A DNA stretch of 64,000 nt from positions 682,001-746,000 of the forward strand of contig CBDCWW010000024.1 of NCBI GenBank assembly GCA_965223585.1. The letters are read 5' to 3'. A program made the position numbers and the translations under genes. This DNA is from CBDCVN01 sp965223585. GTDB taxonomy: Bacteria; Deinococcota; Deinococci; Deinococcales; Trueperaceae. The notes beneath the pieces are model-generated. The model had not been told where the DNA came from, did no database searches, and saw only the letters and a list, made by a program, of their open reading frames with translations. Shown piece after piece: positions 61,041-64,000 of the stretch; position 1 is the first letter of the stretch, and the number at the start of each line of letters is the position of its first letter.

Positions 61041-62043
61041 AGAGTTGTTCGGAAATAAATAATTCACATAATCAAGAAATTCCAAAGCCCACCACAAACA
61101 GCAATAACGCTATCTATAAACCCTGCTTTGCGATTCCGAAAGGCATGCACTAATATATTAAAGCGTTTCATTCCTCCTATTGCATGTTCAACATATACCC
61201 TTGCTTTACTTAGTGCTTTGTTCCTTGCTTTTTCTGCTTTTGTTAATTGAGGGTTAGGATTCTTTTTACTCTTCCTCGGCTTCTTGTACGGTATCTCTGC
61301 TTCTATTCCATAGTCCTTGTTTATCCCTTGATATCCTGAGTCTAGCTTCGCTCTTTTACCTTCTCCTTTTAGCCATCCCTCCTCAGGTGGGAATTCTTCT
61401 TTGAACATCCCATAATCATGCCTTCGCCCAGCAAATGTCTTTCCTACATAGATTATTATCCTTTCTCCTGTTGCTATCACTGTGTTTTTTACTGTGTGTC
61501 GCTTCTTCTTTCCACTATATAGCTCTTTTTGCTCTTCATCTTTACTAGGTCGTCTATGCTTCCTCTCTGTAGCATCTATTAATATTTTTCGTGCTTCTTC
61601 AAGTGCTTCTTTTAATTCTTCTGGTGTACTGAATTCTCGTTTAGGCAACATCCCTAATTTTGCCAACGCTGCAGAGAGAATTGGCAGTAGTTTGTGTACC
61701 CAGTAATGTGCACTAGAACGAGCCATATCAAACTTTTCTGCTAATTCATCAAGGGTAGGATAGCTTTTGAGGTAGTAAAGGATAAATTCAAGCTTATGTT
61801 TAGCAGAGGAAAGTTTACTTTTTCTTCCCCCACCAAGAGATCGTTCCCTTTTTCCATTAGCCTGTTGTTCTTCATAATCTTTCTGACTTTGCTCTTCGTA
61901 GGCTTGTTCAAAGGTTGATGCTAACTCATCAATCTTTTCTTCAGGCAAGCCTGTCAAAGCTCTCACTTGTCTGTCACTTCTTGTATTAAAAGCTGCCATG
62001 GTGACTGCTATTTTAGCATGCCTCTCTATTTCCGAACAACTCT
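61041..62043 (-). mobile_element. IS5-like insertion sequence (1003 bp)
   Basis: Inverted repeats AGAGTTGTTCGGAAATA lie at both ends, and flanking ACT at 61038-61040 and 62044-62046 looks like a 3-bp target duplication. The element sits between the two Cache-like paralogs, upstream of paralog 1. Confidence 0.82.
61064..61999 (-). CDS. IS5-like transposase (DDE_Tnp_4/HARBI1-type)
   Basis: The 311-aa protein has an N-terminal helix-turn-helix (YPTLDELAEKFDMARSSAHY) and the DDE domain with LIDATERKH (first Asp), KLDSGYQG (second Asp) and VEHAIGGMKRFNIL (Glu). Triad and length are intact, so it is probably active. It fills almost the whole element. Confidence 0.9.
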   Translation of the reverse strand: MAAFNTRSDRQVRALTGLPEEKIDELASTFEQAYEEQSQKDYEEQQANGKRERSLGGGRKSKLSSAKHKLEFILYYLKSYPTLDELAEKFDMARSSAHYWVHKLLPILSAALAKLGMLPKREFSTPEELKEALEEARKILIDATERKHRRPSKDEEQKELYSGKKKRHTVKNTVIATGERIIIYVGKTFAGRRHDYGMFKEEFPPEEGWLKGEGKRAKLDSGYQGINKDYGIEAEIPYKKPRKSKKNPNPQLTKAEKARNKALSKARVYVEHAIGGMKRFNILVHAFRNRKAGFIDSVIAVCGGLWNFLIM

Positions 62044-62116
62044 ACTAAATAAAACTTTAACGGTCTTATCCTTAATTAATAATGTATTTCCTAATTTTAT
62101 AAAAATAAATAAAAAA

Positions 62117-62176
62117 CCCTACTCAAAAAGTGAAGCGTATGCTGACCGCAAGCAAAAATTCAGCTTTCTGAGTAAG
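62117..62176 (-). repeat. nested-stem 3' element, copy B
   Basis: This is the same layout as copy A at 60139-60200: outer arms CTACTCAAAAAG and CTTTCTGAGTAAG around inner GCTGA/TCAGC and the identical CCGCAAGCAAAAA loop. The segment between outer and inner stems differs from copy A. Confidence 0.6.
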
Positions 62177-62189
62177 GAGTGAAAAGGCA

Positions 62190-62208
62190 AACTAGCAAAT
62201 AGCTAGTT
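62190..62208 (-). terminator. hairpin after the second Cache-like gene
   Basis: AACTAGC and GCTAGTT form a 7-bp stem with a 5-base loop a few bases after the stop at 62213, with a weak U-rich stretch downstream. Confidence 0.45.
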
Positions 62209-62212
62209 ATTT

Positions 62213-62938
62213 TTATTCGCGAATGTCGCCACTTTCTGCTAATTGATCAGGGGTAATTTGTAGGCAAATGGTTGCGCCAGAATCACCTGCTGGTGCACAT
62301 ACAAATTGAGCATCAGCTTCGTAAGAGGGCCAATAGGGGTTAACATCACTTATAGCAGTACCATCACTTGCCGCTTGGAAAGCTTGACCAAGTCCAGAGT
62401 CAGCAAAACTACCTTCATTAAGATTTGTTGCTATATCAGTTTCTTTGTATACTGTATAAACAATATCTCCTGCTTCATTGGCAATAAAGATATCATATAA
62501 ATCACGCTCAGTAAGCTGTTCAACAAGACCGGGGTGGCAATCATTATGTGCAGCAGACCAATCAGAACCATCCTCAGCCATATTTAGAGTTTCTTTAGCA
62601 CCTAAACCTGCTGAATTAGCTGCTAAATAGTGGTATTGAAGGTAAAAGCCTTTGTCATCTAGAGCAGCAAGTTTAGCGTCTACACCGGGGTCTCCACCAT
62701 CGGTTTCTGAAGCATAGGTTTCTGAAAAGTCATTATTGTAGTAGTCAGCAACAGCTGCTTTTTCCTCATCGCTAATACTACCTAGTGACTCATAGGCAGC
62801 TGCAAGATCAGCAGCACACTGAGCAATAGCTTCATCGCTAGCAAGAGCTTCTAAATCAGCTTCATCTGCAGCAAAAACGGGTTGAATAAGTAGAGCAAAT
62901 GCAAAAATTCCTACTATCAAACTAATGAATTTTTTCAT
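62213..62938 (-). CDS. secreted Cache-like sensor-domain protein (paralog 2)
   Basis: The start is the ATG giving MKKFISLIVGIFAFALLIQP (62938), with AGAGGAAA upstream; a longer frame adds residues lacking a ribosome-binding site. The 241-aa product shares the signal peptide and layout with paralog 1: KGFYLQYHYLAANSAGLGAK, NDCHPGLVEQL, IVYTVYKETDIATNL, PYWPSYEADAQFVCAP. The mature parts have diverged while the leader and 3' flank are nearly identical, so this is an older tandem duplication, later split by the IS5-like element. Confidence 0.75.
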   Translation of the reverse strand: MKKFISLIVGIFAFALLIQPVFAADEADLEALASDEAIAQCAADLAAAYESLGSISDEEKAAVADYYNNDFSETYASETDGGDPGVDAKLAALDDKGFYLQYHYLAANSAGLGAKETLNMAEDGSDWSAAHNDCHPGLVEQLTERDLYDIFIANEAGDIVYTVYKETDIATNLNEGSFADSGLGQAFQAASDGTAISDVNPYWPSYEADAQFVCAPAGDSGATICLQITPDQLAESGDIRE

Positions 62939-63245
62939 GGTTTTCCTCTCTAAAAGTGCCATAAGATTAGGGTGCGATTGACACTTAGAAGACTAATTAA
63001 AGTAAAAGAACTTTGCGGTCATTAGTCTTTGGTTGGATTTGATGTAACCATTTAGGTTAGCCTCTTTATCTTAGTTAACTTTCATGAATGTCACATGAAA
63101 AAGGTATGCATGTCCATGCCCTCACTAAAATTTGGGTGAAAAATCAAAGCTTTTGTGAATAATGACTGTGAAAATTTTTCAATGGTCAACTTTACTTTTA
63201 ACTGTGTAGCTTGGGACAAAAGTGTGTTGCGCTAATTATTAGAGC
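62939..63245. other. intergenic region, nothing recognised
   Basis: This is 307 bases between two minus-strand genes, AT-rich and without a supported gene, hairpin or repeat. It should contain the promoter of the second Cache-like gene. Confidence 0.35.
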
Positions 63246-63749
63246 TTAATGAGATTGGTTTTTTAGTACTTTTATTAACTCTTTAGCCACTTTAGCCCCA
63301 ATGTTTTCACCACCAGCACACCATGTGTTGCTCGAGTGTTTTTCTAAACCTGAGAACATTCCATAATTTGTCAAGTTCTCAAATTTGAAATTAATCAAGA
63401 GCTCTAGATCATCTAGTAGATATATTCCTTCAGAAAGTCCTATAATGTATTTAAGTTGCTTAATTCGCCCTCTTAAGTAGTTCATTATTACCTTGTCACG
63501 ACGAGCAAAATTTGATTCTCCACCAACAATAATTATAACATCAGGTTCTGGTGCACTCATAAATCCCCAGTGTGGTGAGATAATAACATCAGATTCAGTT
63601 TCGACAGCATTACGTGATTTTGCTAGGGTGTAGGTATTAAGTTTGAGCCCTTCAGGACTTTCACTTTTTCTAAGTGTGCTGTAAACACTCATAAACTCAA
63701 GCTCGTTTATATGATGGTAGAGCAAACAAGCAATATTTACAATTTGCAT
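63246..63749 (-). CDS. DJ-1/PfpI-like (class I glutamine amidotransferase-like) protein, short, nucleophile Cys absent
   Basis: The 167-aa protein matches DJ-1/PfpI-like domains of the type fused to AraC regulators: NELEFMSVYSTLRKS near the start, PDVIIIVGGES near 80-90, and the nucleophile-elbow position LKYIIGLSEGIYLLDD. The expected Cys is a Ser there (SEG instead of CTG). It is shorter than the family's usual length of about 190-200 aa. It may be a binding protein or an inactive remnant. Confidence 0.6.
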   Translation of the reverse strand: MQIVNIACLLYHHINELEFMSVYSTLRKSESPEGLKLNTYTLAKSRNAVETESDVIISPHWGFMSAPEPDVIIIVGGESNFARRDKVIMNYLRGRIKQLKYIIGLSEGIYLLDDLELLINFKFENLTNYGMFSGLEKHSSNTWCAGGENIGAKVAKELIKVLKNQSH

Positions 63750-63813
63750 AGGAATTCTAAGATAGTACCTAAATTAATTTGTTAATAAGACCTTAGATAA
63801 CCTAAGCCTGAGA

Positions 63814-63832
63814 TGGTGCACACAGCGCACCC
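63814..63832. repeat. hairpin intergenic repeat (GGTGC...GCACC)
   Basis: GGTGCACACAGCGCACC followed by CTAC resembles the common dispersed GTAGGGTGCGC...GCACC element. A short hairpin CCCCTGAAGCTTTTGGGG lies further right at 63918-63935. No gene is seen from 63750 to the window end. Confidence 0.45.
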
Positions 63833-64000
63833 TACTTCTATGATGTGGGTTTTGCGATTTTCACTAAACATTTATACTTAAATTATAGTTTGCTAACAAA
63901 ATCTTATATGGTGTAAGCCCCTGAAGCTTTTGGGGAAAGAGGTTTTTATAGATAGATGTTTTTATAAGTGCCACATAACAATTATACAGGTTTTTGCTAA

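Overview
This is a low-GC bacterial chromosome segment of about 64 kb (roughly 37 percent GC by eye). It carries housekeeping operons (rimP-nusA-ylxR-infB; obg-nadD-HD hydrolase-LCP-rsfS-yraN; pgk; gpmI; icd; argH) interleaved with accessory and mobile DNA. No rRNA or tRNA gene was recognised. Short NusA (394 aa) and IF2 (583 aa), and some TATAAT-like hexamers sitting a few bases before start codons, suggest a Deinococcota-like lineage. This placement is tentative. Marine archaeal-type repeats in one secreted protein hint at a marine or aquatic habitat. The host-like parts are peppered with the palindrome CTCGAG (about 51 copies by eye), which is nearly absent from the mobile and accessory blocks.

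Layout. 0-8 kb: an exported repeat protein cut by the window edge, a Wzm/Wzt polysaccharide ABC exporter, NDH-2, pgk, a DUF790/Bax1-like nuclease and a di-haem cytochrome c. 8.6-14 kb: an insertion scar in which an IS4-like element, itself interrupted by an IS630 element, lies between a 3' remnant of a potassium channel and a 5'-truncated subtilisin-like protease. 14-22 kb: a secreted protein with Nitrososphaerota-type repeats, gpmI, a GAF-PAS-GGDEF-EAL protein, icd and a VapBC pair. 22.6-26.7 kb: a lone TnpB with a well-folded candidate omega-RNA, then a compact operon of a cholesterol-dependent-cytolysin-like protein, a small exported protein and a SUMT-type methyltransferase that seems to start at AUA.

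26.8-33.8 kb is the most interesting block. It holds an EAD1-AAA_35-alpha/beta-hydrolase-TM gene, interrupted by an IS5-family element whose removal restores the reading frame exactly. It is followed by an AAA_35-coiled-coil-WD40 gene with 14 nearly identical 43-residue blades. Hairpin repeats in opposite orientation flank the pair. The architecture matches NTP-dependent biological conflict systems with effector-associated domains, but this effector combination is not one I can name.

33.8-37 kb holds phage-antirepressor and orphan antitoxin genes plus clustered CTCGAG palindromes, then DoxX. 37-51.7 kb is mostly housekeeping: a two-component system, an ABC exporter, a trypsin-like protease lacking the usual catalytic Asp, the obg cluster, and the rimP-nusA-infB operon behind a leader with a strong promoter and an intrinsic terminator (probable attenuator). 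51.7-60 kb: a CapD-like dehydratase, an ankyrin protein, a parvulin with a long acidic repeat and lipoyl-like domain, an aminotransferase, a DM13 protein and argH. 60-64 kb: two tandem paralogous secreted Cache-like sensor proteins separated by an IS5-like element, each followed by the same nested-stem element, and a DJ-1/PfpI-like protein.

Three genes (rimP, rsfS and the SUMT gene) lack AUG/GUG/UUG starts but have a well-placed Shine-Dalgarno before AUA. This is a recurring feature worth testing.
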